DNA from: Reyranella sp.
GTDB taxonomy: Bacteria > Pseudomonadota > Alphaproteobacteria > Reyranellales > Reyranellaceae
Length of the DNA stretch: 6,629 bases
Assembly: GCA_016780605.1 (NCBI GenBank)
Contig: JADHLS010000300.1
Span: 1 to 6,629, forward strand
Direction of reading: 5' to 3'
Shown here: in pieces, positions 1-5,497 of the stretch
How the letters are laid out: each line of letters opens with the position of its first letter
Numbering within the stretch: the stretch's first letter is position 1
Program-made: the position numbers and the translations under genes
Notes under the pieces: generated by a model
Seen by the model: the letters and a program-made list of their open reading frames with translations, nothing else
Databases searched by the model: none
What the model was told of the DNA's origin: nothing

Positions 1-76
1 CGATATCCCGTAATCCGCAAAAAAGATCCCTCCGCTACGCCGCCCCCATATCTCCGATAAAGGGCTCCGGTCGGGA

Positions 77-95
77 CGACGGGCTTCGCCCGTCG
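77..95 (+). terminator. Perfect GC hairpin, possible terminator of an upstream gene
   Basis: CGACGGGC (77-84), loop TTC, GCCCGTCG (88-95) form a perfect 8-bp stem. There is no following T-run, so this is not a canonical intrinsic terminator. One plus-strand frame is open from base 1 to a TAA at 58-60, so the hairpin could end a gene lying to the left, but that coding tail is too short to recognise. The rest of 1-278 shows no convincing gene. No promoter for the 279 gene could be picked out with confidence; TTGCAA at 222-227 has no good -10 partner. Confidence 0.3.
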
Positions 96-267
96 CAACA
101 CAGACGACACGATTCGCCGGCCGGGCAACACCGGCACGACACGGGGCAGCGATACCGTCACAGGGCTGGCGGATCGCCATCACGGGGACCCATCACAGGA
201 CCATGGCAGCCGCGCGGCGCTTTGCAACGAGTGGCGTAGCGTTCTCGCGCAATGTCCATAGCAACCT

Positions 268-273
268 GGAGGG
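268..273 (+). promoter_or_regulatory. Shine-Dalgarno site of the OmpA-like lipoprotein gene
   Basis: GGAGGG at 268-273 ends 5 bases before the ATG at 279. This sets the start at 279 and excludes the overlapping longer frame that begins at 203. Confidence 0.8.
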
Positions 274-278
274 ATTGA

Positions 279-719
279 ATGTTCAAGAGCTTCTCAGCCC
301 TGATCGGATTGGCTCTGCTTGTCGCGGCGTGCGGGGAGTCACCGCAAACCATGTCCCTGAAGACTCCGCCGCCGGCCCCGCCGCCGCCGCCGAAGCAGTG
401 GATGGTGTTCTTCGAGACCAACAGCACGACGCTGTCGCAGCAGGATGCCAACACCGTGAGCCAGGCCGCCGATGTCGCGAAGTCGACGGCGAACGCCAAG
501 GTGATGGTGACCGGCTTCACCGACACCGAAGGCTCGCCGGCCTACAACCAGCAGCTCTCGGTGCGCCGCGCCAATGCGGTGAAGGCCGCGCTGGTCAGCA
601 ACGGCGTCGTGCCGCAGGCCATCACCGTGACCGGCTCCGGCGAAACCGGCCTGCTGGTCGAGACCCCGGACCAGACGCGCAACGAGAAGAACCGGCGCGT
701 CCAGATCACCGTACAGTAA
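279..719 (+). CDS. OmpA-family peptidoglycan-binding lipoprotein (146 aa)
   Basis: The protein has three parts. A lipoprotein signal peptide ends in the lipobox V15-A-A-C18, so C18 is the predicted lipidated cysteine. A proline-rich linker follows at about 29-39. An OmpA C-terminal-type domain occupies about 41-146. In that domain GFTDTEG (79-85) and LSVRRA (93-98) are the family signature. D82 and R97 are 15 residues apart, the same spacing as the two residues that hold diaminopimelate in Acinetobacter OmpA (D271/R286). The NRRVQI motif (138-143) closes the domain. Residue 19 is Gly, not Asp, so retention in the inner membrane is not predicted. Inferred role: an outer-membrane lipoprotein clamped to peptidoglycan, similar to Pal but with a shorter N-terminal part. 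The gene stands alone, with a strong ribosome binding site and a palindromic region 29 bases past the stop. No tol genes are visible, so the name pal is not justified. Confidence 0.9.
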   Translation: MFKSFSALIGLALLVAACGESPQTMSLKTPPPAPPPPPKQWMVFFETNSTTLSQQDANTVSQAADVAKSTANAKVMVTGFTDTEGSPAYNQQLSVRRANAVKAALVSNGVVPQAITVTGSGETGLLVETPDQTRNEKNRRVQITVQ

Positions 720-748
720 GCCCATGCAGTGATCGCGGGGCGGGGCTT

Positions 749-772
749 CCTCCTCACGCTCCGCGTGGGAGG
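749..772 (+). terminator. Hairpin 3' of the lipoprotein gene, probable transcription end
   Basis: CCTCC (749-753), an unpaired T754 and CACGC (755-759) pair across a TCC loop with GCGTG (763-767) and GGAGG (768-772). This gives a 10-bp stem with one bulge, starting 29 bases after the TAA of the lipoprotein gene. No T-run follows. The GGAGG arm is also used by the hairpin at 768-803, so only one of the two can form. Confidence 0.4.
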
Positions 773-803
773 GGTCATAACTCCTCTACCCCATGACCCC
801 TCC
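768..803. repeat. 11-bp perfect inverted repeat, alternative to the preceding hairpin
   Basis: GGAGGGGTCAT (768-778) is the exact reverse complement of ATGACCCCTCC (793-803), with a 14-base loop. Its left arm overlaps the right arm of the 749-772 stem by five bases, so the two structures exclude each other. Confidence 0.7.
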
Positions 804-822
804 GCCCTCTTCCGACGAGGGC

Positions 823-853
823 CCTCCCCTTCGCGGCTTCCGCGAAGGGGAGG
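823..853. repeat. 14-bp perfect palindrome with 3-base loop
   Basis: CCTCCCCTTCGCGG (823-836), loop CTT, and its exact reverse complement (840-853) form one of the strongest hairpins in the window. A short 5-bp stem (CCCTC 805-809 with GAGGG 817-821) abuts it on the left. No coding frame here looks real. This resembles an extragenic palindromic unit and could also stop or stabilise transcripts. Confidence 0.75.
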
Positions 854-882
854 CACTGCATGCACTGCAGTCGACGGTAGGG

Positions 883-909
883 GAGGTTTCCGAGGTTTGC
901 GAGGTTTCC
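883..909. repeat. Tandem array A: three 9-bp units GAGGTTTCC
   Basis: The units are GAGGTTTCC (883-891), GAGGTTTGC (892-900) and GAGGTTTCC (901-909). The 9-bp period keeps a reading frame, so translated frames show three-residue repeats. However, the frames here lack a ribosome binding site and read through unrelated palindromes, so I treat the array as non-coding. Confidence 0.8.
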
Positions 910-959
910 GGAACCCCTGTGGCTCCACGATGCATTCACTGCAGTCGGCCGCGGCGAGA

Positions 960-986
960 GGTTTCCAGGGTTTCCAGGGTTTCCAG
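960..986. repeat. Tandem array B: three exact 9-bp units GGTTTCCAG
   Basis: Three identical copies lie at 960-968, 969-977 and 978-986. The unit shares the core GGTTTCC with array A, 50 bases upstream. A short direct repeat, CACTGCAGTCG, occurs before array A (863-873) and again between the two arrays (937-947), suggesting duplication of a larger repeat block. Confidence 0.85.
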
Positions 987-999
987 CGGCGGTCTTTTC

Positions 1000-1106
1000 C
1001 TCTTTGCCGGGAGCGCGCCACTCTGTGGCGCGTCTTTGTCGGCCACACAGCCCATGAGCGCCAGGGTCGCGGTAGACCGCGACCAGGAGTGGCGCGCTCC
1101 CAGCAA
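1000..1106. repeat. Inverted-repeat element, copy 1
   Basis: The arms at 1004-1023 and 1087-1106 are reverse complements at 19 of 20 positions, with 63 bases between them. Two perfect short hairpins lie within: CGCGCCAC (1014-1021) with GTGGCGCG (1025-1032), and GGTCGCGG (1065-1072) with CCGCGACC (1077-1084). The 24 bases at 1000-1023 recur exactly, in reverse orientation, at 3319-3342, and the inner palindrome recurs at 3223-3240 (17 of 18 identical). The two loci therefore belong to one repeat family. The remaining 1107-1218, between this element and the hydratase stop, is lower in GC and has no gene I can support; a 7-bp inverted repeat TGAAGTC/GACTTCA (1141-1147, 1192-1198) is the only structure. 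Confidence 0.8.
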
Positions 1107-1218
1107 TGAGCCGGCCGGAGGCTGGCGGTCCGGAAGAGCATGAAGTCGGATGAACGATGTATAGAGCGATAGTCCGTCCTACAGTGTCATAGACTTCAGT
1201 GCTTGTCAATAACTAAAG

Positions 1219-2040
1219 TTAGCCACGGCCGTCGGAGAAGCGGCTGTCCCGCCAGGCGAGCGCCGCCTTCAGGCCCTGCTCCTTGCGGATGCGCTGGAAC
1301 TCTTCTTTCTCCGCACTCGGCGTGGCGTTGAGGATGACGTCGATGTCGAGCGAGGCGCGCAGCGCATCGCGCATCCCCATGATCTCGTAGGTGCGGTTCA
1401 TCGCCCGCTTGGTGAACAGGACCGAGGGCCCGGCGGCCGCGGCGATGTCGAGCGCCATGCGCCTCCCAAACGCCAGAAGCTCGCCCTCGGGCACGACGTG
1501 ATTGACGATGCCGATCTCGTGCGCGCGGGTCGCGTCCATCTTGTCATTGCCCGTCAGCAGCATCTCCTTGGCGTGCTTGGGCAGCACGGCCCACGGCAGC
1601 AGCATGGCGACGATGCCGGTGCCGAAGCGCACTTCGGGCTCGCCGAAGCGCGTGCCCTCGGCGGCAACGGTGATGTCGCAGGCCAGCGCCACCTCGAAGG
1701 CGCCGGCCATGCAGAAGCCGTGGACCAGGGCGATGGTGGGCTTGGGACAGTCCCAGAACGCCATGATGAAATCGAACTGCCGCTCCATCTGGCGGCGCAC
1801 GAAGTCGACGGTCGACATGTCGCGCTGGGCGGCGGCCTTCATGTCGAAGCCGGCCGAGAAGGCCCGGCCCTCGCCGCGCACCAGCACGACGCGGACGCGC
1901 TCATCGGCGGCGAGCTCGCGCAGGGCGGCGACGCACTCGTCCATCGCCTCGTTGTGGAAGGCGTTCAGCACCTGCGGGCGGTTGAACACCAGCGAGGCGA
2001 CGGGGCCCTCGACCTCGACCCGGATGTGGGCCCAGGTCAC
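1219..2040 (-). CDS. Enoyl-CoA hydratase/isomerase (crotonase) family protein (273 aa)
   Basis: This is a full-length crotonase-fold protein of usual size. The N-terminal strand with FNRP (19-22) is followed by the first oxyanion-hole motif AFSAGFD (60-66) and the second, G113 in MAGAFEVALACD (111-122). E116 and E136 (FGEPE, 132-136) are 20 residues apart, matching the two catalytic glutamates of rat mitochondrial hydratase (E144/E164). Hydration of a 2-enoyl-CoA is therefore chemically plausible. Specificity is not readable; isomerase or other crotonase activities remain possible. The start is GTG at 2038-2040, and its GTGA overlaps the TGA of the upstream hydrolase gene by four bases, so translation is probably coupled. 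No clear ribosome binding site lies before the GTG, consistent with coupling. It is the second gene of the operon; cytosolic. Confidence 0.9.
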   Translation of the reverse strand: MTWAHIRVEVEGPVASLVFNRPQVLNAFHNEAMDECVAALRELAADERVRVVLVRGEGRAFSAGFDMKAAAQRDMSTVDFVRRQMERQFDFIMAFWDCPKPTIALVHGFCMAGAFEVALACDITVAAEGTRFGEPEVRFGTGIVAMLLPWAVLPKHAKEMLLTGNDKMDATRAHEIGIVNHVVPEGELLAFGRRMALDIAAAAGPSVLFTKRAMNRTYEIMGMRDALRASLDIDVILNATPSAEKEEFQRIRKEQGLKAALAWRDSRFSDGRG

Positions 2041-2744
2041 GACAGCAGCCGGCGCAGATGCGCCAGTGTGCGCTCGCGCGCGAGCTTGGCCGTCGCCTCG
2101 TCGTAGGGCGGGTAGCCCTGGCGGTTGAAGCCGTGCTCCTTGCCCGGATAGAGGTGGATGTCGACGCCCGGCGATTTGCCCATCTTCGCCTGGATCGCCG
2201 CCACGGTCTCGGGCGGCACATGCGGATCGTTGCCGGCGAAATGCATCAGCAGCGGGCAGCGGCGCCGGTCGGCCTCATCGAGATGCTGGTCGATCTGCAC
2301 GCCGTAATAGCTGACGGCGGCATCGACGGGCAGTCGTGTGCTGGCGAGGTAGGCGAACTTGCCGCCGAGGCAGAAGCCCATCACGCCAACCTTGCCGGTG
2401 CAATCGGCCCGCGCGCGCAGTGCGGCCACGACGTCACCGAGGTCGCGGGCGAACTGGTCGGTATCGAGCCTGGCCCACAGCGCGCGGGCCTTGGCGCGGC
2501 CTTCGTCGGTGTAGGGCATGTAGGCGGCCGGTTCCTGGCGCCAGAAGACATCGGGCGCGAGCGCGATGAAGCCGTCGGCGGCGTAGCCGTCGGCAACCGT
2601 GCGGATGTGCGGGTTGGTGTTGAACACTTCGGGGAGCACGACCAGGCCGGGCGCCGGCAGCCGCGCCGGCAGGGCGAGATAGGCGGCGAGGTGGCCGCCA
2701 TCCGATGCCGTCAGCGTGATCTCCTTGCCCTTCAGCTGGCTCAT
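2037..2744 (-). CDS. Dienelactone hydrolase family protein (235 aa)
   Basis: This is an alpha/beta-hydrolase with a cysteine nucleophile. The nucleophile elbow GFCLGG (123-128) places C125; D173 (AGNDPH) and H204 (KEHGF) complete the triad. E39 (LPEVF) and R208 match the glutamate and arginine near the active site of Pseudomonas dienelactone hydrolase (E36, R206). Length also matches that enzyme (236 aa). Known family members open dienelactones to maleylacetate, but many homologues outside chlorocatechol clusters act on other lactones or esters, and no ring-cleavage genes are visible here. The ATG at 2742-2744 is chosen because AAGGGGG ends 4 bases before it. The same frame stays open to 3038, but that extension covers the oppositely oriented gene at 2911. 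It is the first gene of a two-gene operon with the hydratase; cytosolic. Confidence 0.92.
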   Translation of the reverse strand: MSQLKGKEITLTASDGGHLAAYLALPARLPAPGLVVLPEVFNTNPHIRTVADGYAADGFIALAPDVFWRQEPAAYMPYTDEGRAKARALWARLDTDQFARDLGDVVAALRARADCTGKVGVMGFCLGGKFAYLASTRLPVDAAVSYYGVQIDQHLDEADRRRCPLLMHFAGNDPHVPPETVAAIQAKMGKSPGVDIHLYPGKEHGFNRQGYPPYDEATAKLARERTLAHLRRLLS

Positions 2745-2748
2745 GGTT

Positions 2749-2755
2749 CCCCCTT
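2749..2755 (-). promoter_or_regulatory. Shine-Dalgarno site deciding the dienelactone hydrolase start
   Basis: On the minus strand AAGGGGG occupies 2755-2749, 4 bases before the ATG at 2744. It decides against the 98-codon N-terminal extension of the open frame. Confidence 0.7.
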
Positions 2756-2768
2756 GCGCTGCCGACGC

Positions 2769-2798
2769 ATCGTAGGCTGGCCGATCGCGGGCGAACAA
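2769..2798 (-). promoter_or_regulatory. Candidate promoter of the hydrolase/hydratase operon
   Basis: On the minus strand TTGTTC (2798-2793) and TACGAT (2774-2769) are separated by 18 bases and lie just upstream of the hydrolase start. They match the sigma-70 consensus at 3 and 4 of 6 positions, so this is only a candidate. A 12-base palindrome, GTCCGTGCGGAC (2825-2836), lies between the two divergent genes and could be an operator. Confidence 0.25.
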
Positions 2799-2897
2799 TC
2801 GTGACGCCGCGTTGAATTTCGCCAGTCCGTGCGGACGTGCTGCAACCGCGCACCGGGCCTTGCCGTTGATCGGGGAAATCAGCGGAAACGCAGCAGC

Positions 2898-2904
2898 GGG
2901 GAGG
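2898..2904 (+). promoter_or_regulatory. Shine-Dalgarno site of the 91-aa gene
   Basis: GGGGAGG at 2898-2904 ends 6 bases before the ATG at 2911. This is the strongest evidence that 2911-3186 is a real gene and that the in-frame ATG or overlapping frames further upstream are not its start. Confidence 0.75.
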
Positions 2905-2910
2905 CATCCC

Positions 2911-3186
2911 ATGGCCGTCGAATCATCTCCCGCCCAGGCTCTAGCGGGCCTCGCGATGTCGGCGTCCCTGATGGAAGCGCTGCTGAAGCGCGGCGTGCTC
3001 GAGCAGAAGGACGTCGACCTGATCGTCGCCGATGCCACAAGCTACGTGGCCGCCTTCTGCACCGATTGCGCAGCCGAGATCGAACGCGAGGCGATGCGCC
3101 TGCTGGCGCAGGTCGGCAAGGCTGGACGCGACGTCGCGCCGGCCGACCCCGGACCCGTTCCCGTGGTCGATCCGGCCAGCTCTTGA
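2911..3186 (+). CDS. Small helical protein of unknown function (91 aa)
   Basis: I do not recognise this protein. Residues 7-70 are predicted largely helical and amphipathic (ALAGLAMSASLMEALLKRG, then a helix rich in E/R at 54-70). The tail from about 72 is Pro/Ala/Asp-rich and probably flexible. C50 and C53 form a CTDC pair, a possible disulfide or metal contact, but with only two cysteines no known zinc-binding fold can be assigned. There is no signal peptide or membrane segment; it is probably cytosolic. It has a strong ribosome binding site and is divergent from the hydrolase operon, with 166 bases between starts, so both could share control elements. Real status is supported by the ribosome binding site and by codon use like its neighbours. 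Confidence 0.7.
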   Translation: MAVESSPAQALAGLAMSASLMEALLKRGVLEQKDVDLIVADATSYVAAFCTDCAAEIEREAMRLLAQVGKAGRDVAPADPGPVPVVDPASS

Positions 3187-3200
3187 GCGTTGATCCGTCT

Positions 3201-3377
3201 TGCCGGAGCGCGGACCTCCAATGTCGCGGTAAACCGCGACTAGTCCGCTCATTGCCGGGAGCGCGGCACTCCAGTGCCGATCAACAGGGGTGTTGAAACG
3301 GTACATGAGGCGCCACGGGAGTGGCGCGCTCCCGGCAAAGAGCAAGATCATGAGCGGACCTGGAGGTCCGCGCTCCG
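3201..3377. repeat. Nested inverted-repeat element, copy 2 (about 177 bp)
   Basis: Three pairs of arms are nested. The outer pair, 3204-3220 with 3361-3377, is 17 bp and perfect. The middle pair, 3243-3252 with 3350-3359, is 10 bp and perfect. The inner pair, 3252-3272 with 3318-3338, matches at 20 of 21. A perfect side hairpin branches off at 3223-3240 (GTCGCGGT/ACCGCGAC). Local hairpins also sit at 3310-3327 (GCGCCAC/GTGGCGC) and 3354-3371 (GCGGACC/GGTCCGC). The element starts about 15 bases after the stop of the 91-aa gene. It shares a 24-base exact segment and the side hairpin with the element at 1000-1106. No transposase is encoded, so it is best described as a REP/BIME-like or miniature non-autonomous element, and it may also act as a transcription end for the facing genes. 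Confidence 0.8.
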
Positions 3378-3382
3378 CCCCC

Positions 3383-3439
3383 CTACTCGACCGTCATCCC
3401 TGCCTCGCGCACGATGGTATCGTAGCGCTTGCGAAGCAG
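3383..3439 (-). pseudogene. Possible orphan C-terminal tail of a lost gene
   Basis: On the minus strand the codons from 3439 down to the TAG at 3385-3383 read LLRKRYDTIVREAGMTVE and stop. Composition, charge pattern and codon use look like a genuine protein end, and the tail sits exactly between the SGNH gene's stop (3441) and the repeat element (ends 3377). It may be what remains of a gene interrupted by arrival of the SGNH segment. It is too short to assign a family, and a chance open frame is a fair alternative. Confidence 0.25.
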
Positions 3440-3440
3440 C

Positions 3441-5084
3441 TTACTTTGCCAATACGCTGATTTCTTTGACGATGGCGTCGCTCGGGATCCCGTCGGGAAG
3501 CGTCTTCTTGAAAATCAGCACGACCCTGCGCGGATGCCCCTGAATGCGGAGGTAGGCGGTTGACTCTCCGCTACCCGCCCTGAACGGCCGGTCGGGGCTG
3601 ACAGCCTTCCTGGTCGCATCATCAAAGGCTTCGACAGCCATGTCTCCCTTCGTGACGGCGAGCCGGACACGGACAATAAGCTCACGATCAGACCATGCCG
3701 GATCAAGGTCGATCGCGGCGATCGCACCCCATTCCCATTGATGCGGACCGATATGCAGCAACAGGGAACCATCGGCCAGGGAGACGCGGCTGTCAGGGCG
3801 GTACGCGGAAACCCGGTCAAGGGGCACGCTCTTCAGCAGTTGCGGTTGCGGCAGGACGGCACAACGGTCGACGGCCCGCCCCCTTGGTAGCGCCGCGGTC
3901 AACGCCGGAGCAATCGTGGCCGCCAAGCCATCCGCAATCGGCCGCTGACCCTTGTCGGTCACATGAACCGTATCGGTAAAGTAGGCTTCGCGATCGCCGG
4001 CGTCGAACAGCCCCGTGAGATCGATGAAATGGTCGCGATACCGGTGGTTCGCCAAGCGCTCCTCGAGGAGGGTGTACATTTCGCGTATGCGGCGCGCCGA
4101 CAGGACGTCAGGAGTACTGCCGCCGGTGCGGGCGCTGGTCAGCGCGCGATTTGGCTGGATGGCGACCCAGCAAGGACGATGTTCGGCCTCGCAGACTCCA
4201 AGGATCTCACTCATGGATTCGAGATAGAGGGTGACTGCTGCACTGGCGCGGCGCCTGAAAAGTGCGTCGTCTTGCTCGAGGAGAGCGGTGAACGCGACAA
4301 ATTCATCGGCAAAGCGTTTCTGGAGAATGGTGTTGGCAATGGCGCTGTGCTCGGCGACCCACAGGAGCAGGCGGTCACCGTAGACTGAGCCGTACCATGT
4401 CCCCAAAAATGCAGGGTCTCCCACTCTGCCACCCGAAAGAATCTGCAAGTCGTTGCCGGCATTGTAGAACAGAACCGGCATCGGGACGCGCGGAGCGGCA
4501 GCGAGATAATAGGCGAGCTTGTCCTGGAAGGCGTTGTAGCCGCCCATGGCAGCGTTGAAGACGTAGAGGTCTTGCTTTCCCAGCTTTCGGCGCAGGGCGT
4601 CTTCCAGCAAGGCGTGCCAGGTCAGCAGCTTGCTCGAAGCTGAGAAACCTTGCGCCGCAGACGCTCCAAGCACCAGCAGCGCCGAAGCATCGGGGTCATT
4701 GCAAGTCAGGCGATCTACATCATCGGCCGAGTAGCGGGAAAGTTTGTGGTCAAACAGAAAGTCCGACAGCGTCGTCATGCTCGTGGGTGTTGGAGCTTGC
4801 GAGTCCGCTTCGAAGGCAAGGCCGTCCGGCCGATAGCCAAGGGACATCGGCCCACCTGGCGCGTTGTACAGATCCGCAAGCTTGGCGGGTGAGGCCTGAT
4901 CTCCGACGACAAGCAGGGGATGAGGCGGCCTCGTATACACGAGAGGTGAAAGATCGAACAAACTCCGAGCCATCAGTTCGGCCACGATGACCGATAAGGC
5001 GAGGACAACTACGGCTCCAACGACGAAGCGACAGGCCGATCCCCACAGCCGGCTCAGACTGGCCGCCATTCCCTCAGACTTCAT
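3441..5084 (-). CDS. Membrane-anchored SGNH/GDSL-type hydrolase (547 aa)
   Basis: A single transmembrane segment lies at about 20-37, after a short basic N-terminus, so the bulk should face the periplasm. The SGNH blocks are visible in order: nucleophile S142 in LVLGASAAQG, G181/G182 in NAAMGGYN, N211 in YNAGND, and D371/H374 in DTVHVTD. All four catalytic or oxyanion residues are present. A separate C-terminal part (about 427-547) looks beta-rich and may be a carbohydrate-binding-like sandwich; I cannot name it. Inferred role: an esterase or acyl-ester hydrolase acting on an envelope or surface polymer; the substrate is unknown. The ATG at 5082-5084 is preferred over a TTG 13 codons upstream (5123) because the usual start codon places the basic residues just before the membrane segment, though no strong ribosome binding site is seen for either. 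GC is visibly lower than in the hydrolase/hydratase operon, and both flanks hold gene remnants, which suggests acquisition. Confidence 0.85.
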   Translation of the reverse strand: MKSEGMAASLSRLWGSACRFVVGAVVVLALSVIVAELMARSLFDLSPLVYTRPPHPLLVVGDQASPAKLADLYNAPGGPMSLGYRPDGLAFEADSQAPTPTSMTTLSDFLFDHKLSRYSADDVDRLTCNDPDASALLVLGASAAQGFSASSKLLTWHALLEDALRRKLGKQDLYVFNAAMGGYNAFQDKLAYYLAAAPRVPMPVLFYNAGNDLQILSGGRVGDPAFLGTWYGSVYGDRLLLWVAEHSAIANTILQKRFADEFVAFTALLEQDDALFRRRASAAVTLYLESMSEILGVCEAEHRPCWVAIQPNRALTSARTGGSTPDVLSARRIREMYTLLEERLANHRYRDHFIDLTGLFDAGDREAYFTDTVHVTDKGQRPIADGLAATIAPALTAALPRGRAVDRCAVLPQPQLLKSVPLDRVSAYRPDSRVSLADGSLLLHIGPHQWEWGAIAAIDLDPAWSDRELIVRVRLAVTKGDMAVEAFDDATRKAVSPDRPFRAGSGESTAYLRIQGHPRRVVLIFKKTLPDGIPSDAIVKEISVLAK

Positions 5085-5168
5085 TGCTTTTTGTTCCGGC
5101 AACAACTCGTTCCTCGAACCCAAATCGCTTGCGCAGCCCGCCCAACGCCGAGCTTAGCTGTTCAAGCC

Positions 5169-5174
5169 ATTATA
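5169..5174 (-). promoter_or_regulatory. Perfect TATAAT, candidate -10 box for the SGNH gene
   Basis: On the minus strand TATAAT occupies 5174-5169, about 85 bases before the ATG at 5084. At 17-bp spacing the -35 position reads CCGAGA, a poor match, so the promoter would be weak or activator-dependent. The box lies within the L-Y-N codons of the dead dioxygenase. Confidence 0.35.
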
Positions 5175-5472
5175 GAGCGCTTTGCGGCCGGTCTCGGGAT
5201 GGACGCGCACGTCATGGCCTTCATGCCGTCCGACAGCGTGTCGTAGGCCCGGTACATGTTGGTGAACATGGTGTCGCCGCCGACCGGCGGGATGACGATG
5301 CCGCGCAGCAGCGAGCCAGCGACGGCACCAGGGTGAACAACATGTCCGAATGCCACTGTTGGCCGGTGTACTTCGAGGCCGACGGCTTGCCGTCCTCCTC
5401 CGGGATGTTGGTGACCAGGATGGCGATCGCGCGGCAGGTTGTCGTGCCGGTCGAGCTCGCCGACCCGGCTGC

Positions 5473-5497
5473 GCCGGAGCGAAGCCGCTCCGGCTTC
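5473..5497. repeat. Palindrome within the dioxygenase pseudogene
   Basis: GCCGGAGC (5473-5480) pairs with GCTCCGGC (5487-5494). Overlapping it, GAAGCCG (5481-5487) pairs with CGGCTTC (5491-5497) around a CTC loop. It falls exactly where the dioxygenase reading becomes unrecognisable (after FSRR), so it may be an inserted palindromic unit. Confidence 0.6.

Noticed and set aside
883..986. CRISPR array
   Set aside because: The 9-bp units are directly adjacent with no spacers, so this is a simple tandem repeat.
729..1209. Several open frames on both strands with GFQ, GNP or KPW three-residue repeats
   Set aside because: They arise from the 9-bp tandem arrays and palindromes read in frame, lack ribosome binding sites and cross unrelated repeat units.
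1141..1218. TTGACA on the minus strand at 1209-1204 as a promoter
   Set aside because: There is no acceptable -10 box at 16-18 bases and no gene downstream on that strand before the repeats.
1498..2128. Long plus-strand frames opposite the hydratase and hydrolase genes
   Set aside because: They are antisense shadows of high-GC genes; the minus-strand proteins have full catalytic motifs.
2745..3038. N-terminal extension of the dienelactone hydrolase frame to 333 aa
   Set aside because: Family length and the strong ribosome binding site at 2749-2755 fit the ATG at 2744. The extension runs antisense over the 91-aa gene and has no family similarity.
3201..3377. Insertion sequence
   Set aside because: There is no transposase frame and the element is only about 177 bases; at most it is a non-autonomous element.
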